From Gongronella butleri (lineage: Eukaryota > Mucoromycota > Mucoromycetes > Mucorales > Cunninghamellaceae): a stretch of DNA of 64,000 nucleotides. The DNA lies in NCBI GenBank assembly GCA_025201375.1, contig JAIWZP010000033.1:62001-126000 (forward strand), read 5' to 3'. Position 1 is the first letter of the stretch, and every line of letters begins with the position of its first letter. Both the position numbers and the translations under genes were made by a program. The notes beneath the pieces were generated by a model that was not told where the DNA came from, made no database searches, and saw only the letters and a list, made by a program, of their open reading frames with translations. Below are positions 31,619-43,829 of the stretch, piece after piece.

Positions 31619-31712
31619 GCTCCTGGGTGGGCTCGAACCACCAACCTCTCGATAAACCGTCTGTTATGATGATTTAACAGTCGAACGCGCTAGCCAATTG
31701 CGCCACAAGAGC
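31619..31712 (-). tRNA. tRNA-Asn(GTT), with 21-nt intron
   Basis: The reverse complement folds as a tRNA: acceptor GCTCTTG/CAGGAGC, D-arm GGCGC...GCGCG, anticodon stem TTCGA/TCGAG with loop CTGTTAA (anticodon GTT), and T-arm GGTGG TTCGAGC CCACC. The intron interrupts the loop after position 37, the standard place. It differs from the plus-strand copy by one base in the intron. A T-rich run follows on the minus strand as a Pol III terminator. Confidence 0.95.
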
Positions 31713-31889
31713 ACAGATGTCCGTAAATTCAGACGGAATGTCATCACCCTTCTGCAAGTGTCAATTTGTATGACTGCGCATGCAAGCACAACACGCTCCA
31801 TTAAATGAAAGCCACTGCGAGCCGAAACAAAACAAAATTGACACTTGCAGAAGGGTGATGACATTCCGTCCGAATTTACGGACATCTGT

Positions 31890-31983
31890 GCTCTTGTGGC
31901 GCAATTGGCTAGCGCGTTCGACTGTTAAATCATCATCACAGACGGTTTATCGAGAGGTTGGTGGTTCGAGCCCACCCAGGAGC
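31890..31983 (+). tRNA. tRNA-Asn(GTT), with 21-nt intron
   Basis: Same cloverleaf as the minus-strand copy at 31619-31712, with the intron between positions 37 and 38. The mature length is 73 nt plus discriminator G at 31984. The terminator is the T run at about 31988-31993. Confidence 0.96.
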
Positions 31984-32340
31984 GATTCTTTTTTGTCTTT
32001 TTTTGTAAGTTTTCCATTTTGAATTGGTTAGGTGTGCCTTTTTTTTTTTTTGGTCGGCTCTTGTACACTGTGGCCCTCAGCAGCGGGTGTTGCAGCAGGG
32101 TGTGCAGTTTTGAGGGAGCCTGGGGTGTGGCCAGATGTGCATTGAAGCATTGAAGCATTGAAGCATTTTTGCAGATTGGCCAGCAATTCGTGAAACGATA
32201 AATGGATGCCTGGAAAACATGATCGATGCAGCACTCTATTCTGTTCATTGGATGTCTGGCTGTCGAATGAGCCCGCTTGGGTGGCTATGGAAGCAACATT
32301 GATCGAGAAAAAGCGAAAACGACCGAAAAATAGAATCGCC

Positions 32341-34824
32341 TGTTTAGCCCTTGTGAAGCCCCAGCTTGAATCACATTTCATTTGCATTTTTTTTATTGCT
32401 TGACCCTTTCTCATTCGAATGGAACCGTTTTCATCGGCTTTGGGTCACCCTTTGGCGCGGCGAGCCGAATGAAAAGAATTGGATGTCGATTTTGAGCCCG
32501 GTTTTGAATGGCAAAGTGGCGGGGTTCATGTTTGCCAGCCAATGATCGTCTCTGGAGCCGATGGTTTGCCTTTGCTCCACCACCACTGTTGGTGCATACT
32601 GGGGGCATATCGGATGCAAATGCTGTAAAAAAAAAAAAAAAAAAAAAAAAATACAGTACGCTATTTTTATAAATATTCTACGTTTGGCGGTGCTTCCGCA
32701 TGATTTTCACGCATTTTCATGTCATTTGTGAGTTGGATGGTATGAGGATGCAGGAGTCTCAGATGAAATCCACACAATCGAGTGCCAAGTCCAGCATTTT
32801 ACGCAAAACACGGCATTCAAAACTAATTTCAATTAGAAAAAGCTGCTGCCTCCTTGCTCTTTGCTAGAAATGCCATTTTATGCTTGGTGGTGCGTCACAG
32901 TGGCCGTCTCCTGGGTGGCAGGCCCCAATTTGCGGGCCCCTATGATACTGTAACAAAAAAAAAAGAAGTAAGAGGCGCGCTTTCTCGTGCATGCCAGACC
33001 GTCAAGTCACAAAATTCAATGGTACGTCATCTTTTGTCACCCTGAATGATGACTACACCGTATTTGAGTCTCTAGACTCGCGGTGTGCCTGTAAAAAAAG
33101 GGTCAAGACGAATGAACCTGCACCTTCCTTAGAAGGCAAGTCTGGAGTAGACGTGGACGGACGCGGGAGGAGGGCAAGCATTGAAAAATGATTTTTTTAC
33201 GATTCAATCACGATTTTCTCGGCAGCCGTCTGATTTAGCGCCAGCATTGCACTGAACCCGACAATGAGCAGCACAATACCTCTATAAAAACCAGTCCAGC
33301 ATCGCTCAGCTGTTCCTCAGGGTCGTTGCAAGCATCACATAAAAGGTTTGGACACGTACTTGGACAGAAGTTGTACCGGTATGCCGCAGCGCTTTTTTTT
33401 TCAACCAGATCGGTTTGGCTCTCGAATGATGTTGCTCTTCTTCTGGAGCATCAATCTCTAGATGACCCTCTGGTTGATTTCAAAAATCCAAAAAAGGCAT
33501 CACAGCAGCATTGTGTTGTGTCCTTTTTAATTTTTTTTTCATCGTGACGAGACTGCCCGGATATCCTGGCCATTGTGGAGAAAAAACGAATGAAAAACAC
33601 GCTCCTCGCTCTTCGGTCACCCGAAACGCGATCGTGCGGTCTGAAACCGGCGGCTCTCGCGCCATTTTGAGCGTGCGCATCTCAGGGTGCCCGTGATCTT
33701 TTGAAACACACGCTTGTGCGTGAATTATTAAGATTGCATCAAAATCCAGAAACGACGCCTCAACCTGTTGCTGCCATCGAGGCAGCGGGTCACACGTGAA
33801 GCATTGCGCGATCCACCCCGAGAAATCGTCAAGTTTCCGGCGCTGGCGCATCTTGTCGAATCCTGAGCATTTCTAGCCCATTGAAGCCCAATTTCTCGAA
33901 ATTCAAAAGGTAAGAATCTCGTGGAATTCGGCTCATCAGAGTGTGCACAGCCCGCATGCACCTATCCCAACCATGTTTGAGGATAGTCAGTGTCTGCCAC
34001 GTTGGCACGTAAACGTCGAAAATCGGATGGCGTCGACCTCCTTTTCGTCTCTGCTTTTTTTTTTCACGGTGCAAATCGTACTTCCGGTGGATCATTGCCA
34101 ATCCTAGCGCGACAATTTCTCTCTCTCTCTCTTTTTTTTTTTCCTAATGCATGACTTGATTTGGACCAGCTTGTTCGCTCCATGCTTCATGTCTCAAGGC
34201 GTCCCCTTGAATTTTCAATAGACGGCATTGGCAATTGGGCAGCACACAACCCGTGACAGCCCGGTCTGTGCCTTTTTTTTATACCAAACATGCCATTGGT
34301 TCGGCTAAACGGCCGCCGAATTGCCGAAGAAAACGCATTTCTTTGACGGCGCCATAAAACTTTCATGTTACGGCCATACGATTCTGAAAGCGCCAGATCC
34401 CGTCCGATCTCTGCAGCGATCCAGAATACGGCCTGGTTAGTACTGCGGTGAGAGATCACGCGGGAATACCAGGTGCTGTAATGCGTTTTTTTTGCATCCT
34501 GTCGCGATGCAATCGAAAAAGTAGTGATTGTTTTCCTTTTTTTTTTTTTGGGTTTTAGCTAGGTTTGTGTTGTGCCATGCTATTTTTTTTTCCCTCGAGT
34601 CTAAGCCCGGAACAGCGGCGCGCGTACTTGTTCAAACCCCTTAACGCGACCTTGCTGCAATCAACGCGTCCTCGGAACACAAGGAGGCGCAGCAAAACCA
34701 AACACGGGGCGCAGCAAAACCAAATACAGGGCGCAACTGGCGTTTAAGTTTAAACGCCGTGCAAACAATTGCCCATTTTTTTTTCCCTTCTTTTTTCTTT
34801 TCTTTTTCTCACATACTTTTGAAG
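32341..34824. other. Intergenic, no gene seen
   Basis: About 2.5 kb with homopolymer runs (poly-A at 32627-32651) and only short random ORFs. No tRNA fold, transposon domain or convincing exon was found. Part of the last 120 bp is a pyrimidine-rich leader to the glycosylase gene. Confidence 0.5.
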
Positions 34825-35960
34825 ATGCTTCGCAGAAGTACAAGGCTGCAAGGAATTGTCAAAAAATATTACAAAATCCGGCAACCTAACCGCAAAACCG
34901 CTGTTCGCAGCATAACGCAAGTAAAAACAGTGGTTGTATCCTCCATAAATCGAAAATACAATATCGATGACGCTTGGCAATATCTCAAAAACAAAGACAC
35001 GGCCTTGGCAGCATTCATGGATGAAGATGCACTCTGTGATTTCAAGCAGCATCTGGCGTCTTCCAATGGAAACAATCCATTCAAGTTTGTGGTCATCAGC
35101 TTGCTTCTTTGCAATTCGTGTAACTCATTTTCTTTTTCTTTTTCGCATGCAGGTCTCTAACGACAGACATCATGTATCAGCAAATTCATGGCAAGGCTGC
35201 TCAATCAATCAGGGACAGATTTTTGCGACTATTTGATTCCCCTGTTCCATTCCCTGACAGCGTGATACCATCTTCTTTCCCTTGGTTTCCAACACCGGCA
35301 ATGGTGCTTACCAAGTCCATAGTGGACCTTCGTGCTGCAGGATTGTCTCAGCGCAAAGCTGAATATATTCGTGATTTGGCCTCCAAATTTGATGACAATA
35401 CAATTACAGATGCAAAGTTGGAAACATTGAGTGACGAAGAGATTTCAAAGTTGCTTTGCTCTGTCAGGGGCATTGGCCAGGTTGGTTGATCGATATCGTC
35501 CGTTTGATTCAAACTTACTCATCAATTTCTTACTAGTGGACTGTTGACATGTACACAAGGCAAACCTGTAATTCAAAAGGTCGCTCACTTTATTTTTTTT
35601 AGGTTCTTGATGTTCAATTTGTGTCATCCAGATGTGCTGCCAGTGGGTGACCTCGGTAAACAAAGACAGATTTTCAGCGTGATTGATGATCTCACTGCCA
35701 GTATCCCAAATACAGGTGTACGACGCGGCGTTTCGGTGCATTTTAAGCACTCAAAGGGCAAAAGCAGCGCCAAAAAGAAAAAACATGACGATTTACCATC
35801 CCCAAAGGACATGCAAGAGCTGACTGAGATCTGGAGCGTAAGTGATGGCATATGTGTCACATTTCAGCCTGATTTCCCTTCAAATTGTTTCTAGCCGTAT
35901 CGCACGATAGGATCTTGGATGATGTGGCGAGTTTTGGACGTCAAAACAGTTGCAGAATAA
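34825..35960 (+). CDS. MAG1: DNA-3-methyladenine glycosylase, AlkA/Mag1 type (HhH-GPD)
   Basis: Six exons, 34825-35084, 35153-35480, 35537-35550, 35603-35655, 35716-35837 and 35895-35960, encode 280 aa with all phases closing. The enzyme removes alkylated bases such as 3-methyladenine as the first step of base excision repair in the nucleus. The conserved order is visible: IMYQQIHGKAA, the helix-hairpin-helix LLCSVRGIGQWTVDMF (about 187-202), then LPVGDLG with the catalytic Asp217, then WSPYRTIGSWMMWR near the end. Exon 3 is only 14 nt (WTVD plus two bases) and cuts the hairpin motif. The N-terminus is basic (RRSTRLQGIVKKYYKIR) and may be a nuclear signal. The insert between GVRRG and PSPKD is Lys-rich. 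The ATG at 34825 is the first sensible Met after a T-rich leader. Confidence 0.93.
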
Positions 35961-37040
35961 TCAAAAAATTCCTTTTTTTTTTTTTTGCTGGCAATTGCCC
36001 AAATCCAACTGGAATTGATTGATTCATTTACAGTACTTGAAGAATTATTTATTTTGAAATAAAAAATAAATGACGCGAGCCATTTCGCGTCAGTGTATCC
36101 ATTAAAAGCACGTGCCACGTGTCCAATCAGCCAGCAGAGGGGAAAATCGCAAATGAGAGATTCCTGGTTAGGCCCGCCAATTGCATGGCATCGTGTCCTT
36201 TGGCGCTTTTTTTGCCTGCCATTGCTCATCCCTGGCGGGCACAACTGATATCGGCGTTGACGATAGTCAATGGACAGACAAGCGAAAGCAAAAAAATGAC
36301 AAAACGAGACCAAGAGAAAGATCGAAACCAACAGATTTTCAATTTTTACGCGTAAATGTTGCACTATTGTGAGAGGACACCAAATTTGTTTGTACTAAAT
36401 GAAAGAAGACGAAGCAGGCTTTCATTTGATCCCTCTTGCGAGTCTATACAGATACAATTGAGAGAACAGTGGCCTGTTTGAATTTGGCGTGCACTCGCGC
36501 CCGCACGACAGATTTTTGGAAAAAAAATCTCAGATCTGCACCAAACTTGGAGACAAGGAGGGCGCCACCGAGCATTACACAATGAGACAGATTTCAGGGG
36601 GATGTCGATAAAATGGCATTTTAGAGTGAAATAGAGCTACTTTTCAAATGCTCATCCTTGGACGACGAATCGCGCTAGAGCCGATCAGTCGACATGCCCT
36701 CGCAGAGAATCCATCAAAGTTCCATGTGTATGCATTGCACGGCCCTGACGATTGTACGACCCCGAGCGTCGACACGTCGAAATTTGTCTTTAAAACACGC
36801 GGTTTCGACGCGTCACCGTTCGTGTGCAAAGCGCGTTTTCTTGTGATCACTGGCATGCACGTGCGCGCACGACCCATATGCACGAGATGTATTTGTTCCA
36901 GCGCGCTAAAAGCAATTAGTCGACCATTGGCATTGGATTGAAAATCGGCATGTCCAGTAAATGTTGGCGCTCGACAAGATTTGGGTTTGACGAGGAACCC
37001 GGGCATTTGAAACTTGATCTTTTTACTTTTTACTTTTTTT
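35961..37040. other. Intergenic, no gene seen
   Basis: Contains a poly-T run in the sequence after the glycosylase stop and several short ORFs without family resemblance. Nothing further supported. Confidence 0.5.
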
Positions 37041-37049
37041 TTTTTTTTT

Positions 37050-38510
37050 TTTTTTACCTTCAAGTCCTTGGATCGCCACTCCGTTCAACCACATGGTAAA
37101 TTCTTCTTGAATACCGATAAAAATGCAATAAAAAAGAAAGGGTTCAAAGACTGGTTTCCGCGTAAAATGGGTTTAGGGCCAATTTTGGCTCAAGGCCATC
37201 TCAACGAAAATGGATCACAATGCCGTGAAACAGGGACCATCAGAAAGAGCTCGGACTGTTGCCTATGCGAACATCAATGATCACTACACAAAGCGAGATC
37301 CGGACAGAATTGATGCGACAGCGAAATTTAACCTACGACATTTGTATGAAAAATCGCGTCAGACGTCGAATTTCACGCCCCTGTTTTTAATGTAATGTAG
37401 AGACCTAGTGTCTCTCTTGTGAGTGGACCGTCAAACGCGGAGCCATGACGCGCTTTTGCTGCGCAATTTGCGTCCAATGTTTTAGCCAAATTAGCTCATT
37501 GCTCATCATCTGGCAGATGGACATGGCTCTTTTATTGGCATTTTCCGGGGTTTTGTCGTGCACCTCAGCTCAGGTGCAATTCTGAGGACCAATGTTTTCC
37601 ATTTTGGTTTTGGGAGCGCGTCACGACTAAATAATTTTAATTTGCGTGAGGTGCGCCCAAAAATGATTTTGTCATCTGTAAATCAAGCACCATTTAGCAT
37701 TTCAGGGCCGCGATCACGCAGTGTGGCGCGTTTGGAAGCTTCACTATGTCTAGTGGGCAAAGTTACATTGATTTACTACTAAAAACGATCATTTCTTGGG
37801 TTTCTCCAAGGTAATATTGTCTAAACAAAATCAAACCTCATCTATTGCCAGCCGTTCTATTAATCGATCCGTTTATTAACGTGGTTGAATCAGTAAAAGT
37901 CAAAGCAATCACCAAAAACCAAGGAATTGACAAAAGGAAAACAACATCATGCATTGCTTACTCCTTTTTCCTTCTTTTTTTTTTTTTTTGTCTCGACAGG
38001 TTTCAGATGATCCCATGGAGACTCTTTTTTACATGACTGCAGGGATTCATCTTTGCGCAGGTTGAGCAATGCGCAATTTTAGATTTAAACGGCGAATTAC
38101 AATATAAACGCGTCAATAGACCCGTACCGACGTGTCTACTAGCAAGAAACACCTCAGATGCATGGGGTTGATTAGAAACAGACGCAAAAAAACTCGGCAT
38201 CTGACGCGCTTTTCGCGCGTCGAAAATTGACCATGATTTTGAAACCGGTTTCAGAATGCCAAAATATCACTTTTTTCACGGATCACGGATAGCCAGTTGT
38301 GCAGCAGATCGCCTTCTTTCCGGGGATATAACTTTCATGGCGCCACGACCCATCCTCGTCGAGTTTGCCTTGGGATGGATGGAAAATCATTGATTTTCGC
38401 GTTTTACGCGATACCTAGCATAGGCACCCCGAGTTTTTATTTGATTTTCGTCGTCAGACACGTGTATTATACCATGTGGTTGAATGGTACGGCAATATGA
38501 GGACTTTTTT
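37050..38510. mobile_element. Family B element, copy 1, with terminal inverted repeats
   Basis: The left end (37070-37108: GTCCTTGGATCGCCAC then TTCAACCACATGGTAAAT) is an imperfect reverse complement of the right end (about 38463-38504: ATACCATGTGGTTGAAT then GGCAATATGAGGACT). The interior aligns with 43850-44560 and 47940-49440 through words such as 'gactggtttccgcgtaa', 'gaaagagctcgg' and 'caaagcaatcaccaaaa'. No transposase ORF is present, so it would be non-autonomous. The class is unknown; a clear target duplication was not identified. Confidence 0.55.
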
Positions 38511-39195
38511 CTTTCTCAGTGATCAAATCCTCGACTGCACGTCTGGAACCAAATCGTCATTTGCGCACCGTCCACTTCAAGAGCGGGTGTATTCAAACGT
38601 CAAGGCTGGAAGCGTTCAGTTCAAGGAATGAATTTTTCTTGTTGGTTGTCGTTTGAGCGAAAAATGACCAAAAATGGGGCAAAAAAAGGTCAAATTGTAA
38701 TGTTCTGGACATCCACGTAAATTGATGGTCATTTCTAAAGCACAGAATGTAACAAAGCATTCAGGAGTGAATTTGACGCGCTTCCGTCAGAGCATTGTTA
38801 GAAAAAAAAAAAAGGCATCAAAATGCCGCGCTATAAGCTGGTCATTGGTTAAACGGTTGCACAAATGCTTGAAGACCCACGTGAACTGATAATGATCCTA
38901 ATTGAATTGATACGTTGCGTGCAAGCTTTTCTTTTTTTTCATGGCCATTGCCACTCTGCGCGCGTCAATGGCTGTGAGAGCGCCGGCATCCGTCTTAATG
39001 CCCATACTGGCCTATTTATTTTGTCTAGGCCGTGACACAGTACAATTTTGAGTTTGATCTCGTAATCTCTCGTAATCTCCACATTATGTAAACGCTAAAA
39101 TGGTGTAAGGGTATTTTACATCATTTAATGAAGTTGATAAAAAAGGAGCATTTTTATAATATAGCCACTGTCCCATGATCAAGTGAGATATTAAA
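38511..39195. other. Intergenic with inverted copy of a short repeat
   Basis: 38690-38780 is the reverse complement of about 45870-45985 ('cattctgtgctttagaaatg', 'caatttaygtggatgtc'). The rest shows no gene. The chitinase promoter begins at the right edge. Confidence 0.55.
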
Positions 39196-39202
39196 TAGTG
39201 AG

Positions 39203-39210
39203 CATATAAA
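39203..39210 (+). promoter_or_regulatory. TATA box of the chitinase gene
   Basis: CATATAAAGAG lies about 55-60 bp before the ATG at 39264, followed by a T-tract leader. Confidence 0.6.
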
Positions 39211-39263
39211 GAGAGGTCACCAATTTTTTTTTTTTTTTTTTTACTTCGAAAGTGGAAAAAATA

Positions 39264-40949
39264 ATGAAGTTTTCGGTATTGACTAGTTTTGCCGTGTTTG
39301 TCACGACAATCTTGGCTCAAAAAAGCATGGTTGGGTACTTTCCTAATTGTAATACTGGAAAAATAAGACAGAAATATCAACTGTTGCTTAATGCTTAAAA
39401 ATTAAACTTTTTGTAGGGCTTTATGATGCATATTCCTTGTCAAACATTGACTTTGCCAAGTACACCCATATCAACTACGCGTTTGCCATTATGATCAAGG
39501 GGGCGACGCCCGAGTATGCGGACCCTAGCGAAGTGAAGACTCAATTGCCTCAATTAGTGCAAATGGCGCACGCTGCCAATACCAAGGTGCTGCTTTCCAT
39601 TGGCGGATGGACTGGTTGCATCACTTTTAGTACTATGGCTGCCAATGCTACGCAACGTCAAACCTTCATCAATTGGGTGCAAACTGAAATTAAAACTTAC
39701 AACTTGGACGGCGTTGATATTGGTAAACCTATTTTTAACGCGTTTTACGCATTTTTTCATTCTACTTTTTAAAAACTTGCCTGTTTTATTTAAATTAGAT
39801 TGGGAGTATCCTGGCCAGGCTGGTGCTGGATGCAACAAGTTTAGTGTCGCCAATGATGCCAACAATTTCCTGACTCTTTTGCAAGAAATGCGCCAAGCTT
39901 TGGGCACAACCAAGGATATTTCTATTGCTGCTTATGTGCGTCCTTTCACAGTTTCTGGAGGGAGAATGAAGGACGTGTCAGCGTTTGCTGCCGTGGTGGA
40001 TCGCTTCAATTTGATGGCATATGACATCAATGGATCGTGGAACTCAATCACAGGTCCTACTGCTCCGTTCAACTTCCAACAAGGACAAGGCGATCAAGAT
40101 AGCTTTGTATCTGCAATTGATGCGTGGATGACAGCCGGTGTTCCTGCAAGCAAGATCGTACCTGGACTCGCGTTTTATGGCAACTCTGCCAGTAAGTAAA
40201 TGGAAATCACAAAAACATGTTACAAGTTTTACCTCATTTCTATTATTTGTCTTCATGAAGCTGCTACTGTCGATATGACAAACACAGACCAGTATCAACC
40301 ACAGGTAGCAGGAGTAGCGCCGCAAGGTGATTCCAGCGATTCCTATTGGCAAGATCCGTATTGCTCAAAGGACCCAGGTGGCTACTCGGGCGTCTGGAAT
40401 TATGCCAACCTGCGATCCCAAGGTCTTTTGACGACGCCAACCACAGCTGGAGCTCCTTGGATTCGTCATTTTGACAATATCACCCAGACACCGTGGCTGT
40501 TTAACCCAACGACAAAAGTCTTTATTTCGTACGATGACCCCATTTCTATCGGTGTCAAGACGGACTATGCCATTAGCAAGAATCTCGGTGGCTTAATGTG
40601 CTGGTCTTTGGACGGCGACAATGGCGAATTGCTTGCTGTGGCATACAAGATTGTGAATTCTGGTGGCGGCTCGACTACAACGACAACGACAACGACCTCG
40701 TCGCAAACGACGACGACTACTTTTACCACCACTTCAACGACCACTGCCTCGACCACATCAAGCAGCTCTCCTACTTCGACTGGAACTGGCGGTGCATGTG
40801 CTGGCGTATCTGCCTGGTCAGCCTCAACTAGCTACACGACAGGCTCCAAAGTGACTTATAGCGGCAGTCTTTGGCAAGCCAAATGGTGGACTTATGGAGA
40901 CACGCCTGGTGGCTCTGCTGGTGTGTGGGCCAAGCAAGGAGCGTGCTGA
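39264..40949 (+). CDS. Secreted GH18 chitinase with C-terminal chitin-binding module
   Basis: Four exons, 39264-39348, 39417-39722, 39799-40191 and 40261-40949, encode 490 aa. A signal peptide (residues 1-18, MKFSVLTSFAVFVTTILA) precedes a GH18 barrel: MVGYFPNW, INYAFA, KVLLSIGGW, then the catalytic DGVDIDWEYP with acid Glu133, later FNLMAYD and GLMCWSLDGD. The intron after codon 130 splits this catalytic motif between Ile130 and Asp131. A Thr/Ser-rich linker (about residues 392-435), probably O-glycosylated, leads to a CBM5/12-type module (AWSASTSYTTGSKVTYSGSL ending in GVWAKQGAC). It hydrolyses beta-1,4-GlcNAc chains outside the cell, for wall remodelling or nutrition. All catalytic residues needed are present. 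Confidence 0.95.
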
Positions 40950-41321
40950 TAGTTTAATCCTATTTTATCACTTTTTATGACATGTTTGTGCAATAAAAAA
41001 AAAAGAGCTCACGAAAACGCGCATGACCCATGGGAAATTTACGCGATTTTGTGCATTTTCATACGCATTTTGTACCGGATCAGTCAGACCCCCAAGGAAA
41101 ACTTGCAATTTTTGAAAATCGACATTGTTCGCCATCCAACAATAGCAGCGACACAGGTGTGAGCTCATTTGAATGAGAAGACTTGGAATCGCTTGCACAT
41201 TGTCAATTCAAGGCTCCGATGCTCGTGAGGTTGTCAACTTTTGAAAAAAAATACAGAATCGCGATCTATTCGATATAGCTGTTGATAATCAGTTGTTATT
41301 ATTTATTTCATGATACGATAT
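40950..41321. other. Intergenic between convergent genes
   Basis: The 3' flanks of the chitinase (plus) and the DUF2235 gene (minus) meet here. AATAAA at about 40992 can serve the chitinase. No further feature seen. Confidence 0.5.
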
Positions 41322-42621
41322 TTATAAAGAAGAAGCGTGAGATTGCACATATTGTGTATAGCGATTGAGTGTTTGAGATAGGTAGCGGTTGAGGTCTGGG
41401 ATGTATGGAAAGTGCCCCGCGTTGTAGATGGCATTCATGCCTTGCGGGGCAAAGACAGAGGCATCAATGACTCGGTCCTTGCGCGGGACAATGCGGAAGA
41501 TGCCCGTATAGCTGTCGTGGTACTTGTAGATGTCGCCGCCACAGATGGTTTCAGGGGACTCTGTAAACGATAAACCGCGCTCCTGCGCCGCAGTCATCAT
41601 CCAGAGCAGCGCGTGGTTGGGCAGCGCTTGGTTTTCGTAGCCCTCGGCGCCGCCAACATCGCTGTGCATCCCCGGGAACCATTTTTGCACGAGTTCTTGC
41701 TCGAATTTCGGCTTGGTGGCAAACGACATCAATGTCGGCTCGTACCACCGGCGCTGCTCGTGGATGGCCAGCGCGTGGAACGCCGAACGCACCCACGGCG
41801 AGATGTTTATGTCGTGAAACCGGAAATAGCCACGGCTCAGATTGCTCCCTGAGCAAAAAATGTGCAAAAATAGTGTAAATAAAGCGCGACCCGAAAAAAG
41901 GTCATCAACTTACAAAGTGATCCGCCGAGAAAAATCGGCAACGGAGGAACGCCAAGTTCGCCTACAGTCTCAAAGCAGCCGAGGAAGCGAATGGTCGGAT
42001 TGACGCACTGATGATCTTTTCGAAACTTCACTGCCTCCTCACTCTCGGGAGATGTGTCCTCAGACCGCGCGCGGTAGAATTCATACGCTTCTTTGACTTG
42101 ATTGGGCGTCAAGCGGTTCTCGGGAAGTAGGCCCACATTATAAAGCATGCCAACTAGGCATCGCGCAGCATAGGCTAAAACAGAAATTAACCCTTTTTCT
42201 TTTTTCTTGCTGATGGACCTTACCTCCTCGGCTAAAACCAATGACCCAGACTTCATCTCTTTCCACGTCCTGCAAATTTTGTGCTAGAAAGAGATAGGCA
42301 TTCAGGATTTGGCGATCAATACCCAGGCCAGTGGCGCCCTCGATGATATCCTTGTATTGGTTCATCTCATTCGCGCCAACTCCGGTAAAGTAGCCCCGCA
42401 ATTGGGTCCAGTGCTCCCCATTATACTCATGCGGAGCCGTGGCGATGTGCTGGTACCAGCGATAAACGTTGGTTGTATCTGAGTCAAAAAGGCATTTAAT
42501 TTGATATTCTGCATTTTGATAGCATGTCCTTTTAATTACCTGTGTGCGTGTCCCACGTGCCATCCATACACAGAACAATGCGCCTGCGGAAGGTCTGATC
42601 GTCAGCCTCGGCGTGTGTCAT
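41322..42621 (-). CDS. DUF2235 alpha/beta-hydrolase (Tle1-like phospholipase domain family)
   Basis: Four exons on the minus strand, 42540-42621, 42224-42478, 41914-42174 and 41322-41848, encode 374 aa. The N-terminus RRIVLCMDGTWDTHTDTTNV is the usual DUF2235 start. The nucleophile elbow GFSRGA (Ser110) follows, split by an intron, then AARCLVGM, CFETVGELGVP and the WFPGMHSDVGG motif expected to carry the catalytic Asp. The family covers bacterial type VI lipase effectors and many fungal proteins whose substrates are mostly unknown. There is no signal peptide, so it is probably cytosolic. The start at 42621 is the only Met before the conserved block. Introns have GT-AG ends. Confidence 0.92.
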
Positions 42622-43495
42622 TTTTTTTTCTGTCACGAACGGTAAAACAAATAGAGAAATCAGGGTGTAAAAAAAAAGGGTTTATTCATTTCCCCTATTT
42701 TTATAAGCGCAAAACAGCGGCCTTTGAATTTAGGATTGGGATGACTTGACAACGGGGGTCAATTGCGATCTGACCAACGAATTGCCACGAAAAAAGGCAT
42801 GACTTGTGCCCAGCTGGCATGACCCTCAAAATCCAAATCTTGGTAAGATTTACCAGTTGCAGCGACGTAGAATCCCATGCCTCTTTACCCTTTGCGCGTC
42901 GCCATACGCCGCTGTGCCCCGAAATGCATACGTGATCGTTGAGACCGTGGCACCCACGTCCAATTGGCAGAGATTTGAAAATGGGGTGCCACGCACGCTA
43001 AAATCTCTCTAGCCGATGATGCTGGTAGTTGCTCAGTGAAATGGGCTCCTTGTTTGCTCTAGTTTTGAAGCTGATATGAGTACCTTTGAATATTTTGTCT
43101 CGGCGTCCTCGCAAGCCAAATGCTCTCTGGCATTTCGCGCCATCTACGCGTCCCAGCAACACAAACGATGCCTCAAGCGAATATTTCCACATCATTTTAT
43201 CGTGTATTGATTGGCCCGGCACTCACAATGCTGAAAGGTGCGTATATTGACTTTTTTTTTTTTATCCCATTGGGTCAACGCGGGATGTTTCTTCGTAGCT
43301 CCGACCATTGATATGTCGAGGTCTTGGAAGCAGCAAATACACGCAAGTCAAGGGGGTTAGAGGGCTAACGCGTGCTCAATTCGCGCATTATGATGCAAAC
43401 AAGGTCCGGGGGCCCTTGCCTGGCCTGGCAAGATGTGGGGCTGGTAGCACTCGAAAGAGGCACACTCTGCCGTCATTTCCCGATTGTTTGCTTAC
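42622..43495. other. Intergenic, no gene seen
   Basis: Short ORFs only, with no recognised repeat and no tRNA fold. Confidence 0.45.
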
Positions 43496-43499
43496 CAGA

Positions 43500-43790
43500 T
43501 AAACGACATTTTCCATGCTTGCAAAATCCATTCAAATAGTTGAACAATTTTCCAACTCATTTTTCTCGACAACGAAAAGAACGACGTCCAGAGCCTTTAA
43601 CATGCCAAAAGCGCCATCTGAATCTCTCCCAGATGAGTCCAGCTTCACCGCGATCCGATCAAAACCGACGGAGAAAACAGCTTTTTTTTTCGCTATTTTC
43701 GTTAATGGCACTTTGCTCGACAATGGTCTAGTCGACCTGTGATTTTTATTCCAGATTTGCTAACAAACGGAGGGGAAAAGCGTCTAATGG
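43500..43790. repeat. Family A fragment
   Basis: Aligns with 3230-3550: 'gatccgatcaaaac', 'acaatggtctagtcgac' and 'gatttttattccagattt.ctaacaaa' occur in the same order. It runs directly into family B copy 2. Confidence 0.75.
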
Positions 43791-43829
43791 GACGACTTGT
43801 AGGGCGCTTACTTGAGCAATCGCCATGTT

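Larger units (their letters stand above)
30990..32340. repeat. Large imperfect palindrome carrying a tRNA-Asn gene in each arm
   Basis: The left arm (main part 31437-31766, outer part about 31000-31080) is the reverse complement of the right arm (31835-32178, outer part about 32255-32340), around a 68-bp spacer at 31767-31834. Both arms hold a tRNA-Asn gene, the shared upstream word 'acacttgcagaagggtgatga', and an 8-bp microsatellite (TGCTTCAA, four copies on the left, three on the right). The left arm has an extra insert at about 31085-31435. Confidence 0.88.

Noticed and set aside
41551..41856. Overlapping ORF in the DUF2235 gene
   Set aside because: Frame shadow of exon 4, which carries the conserved residues.
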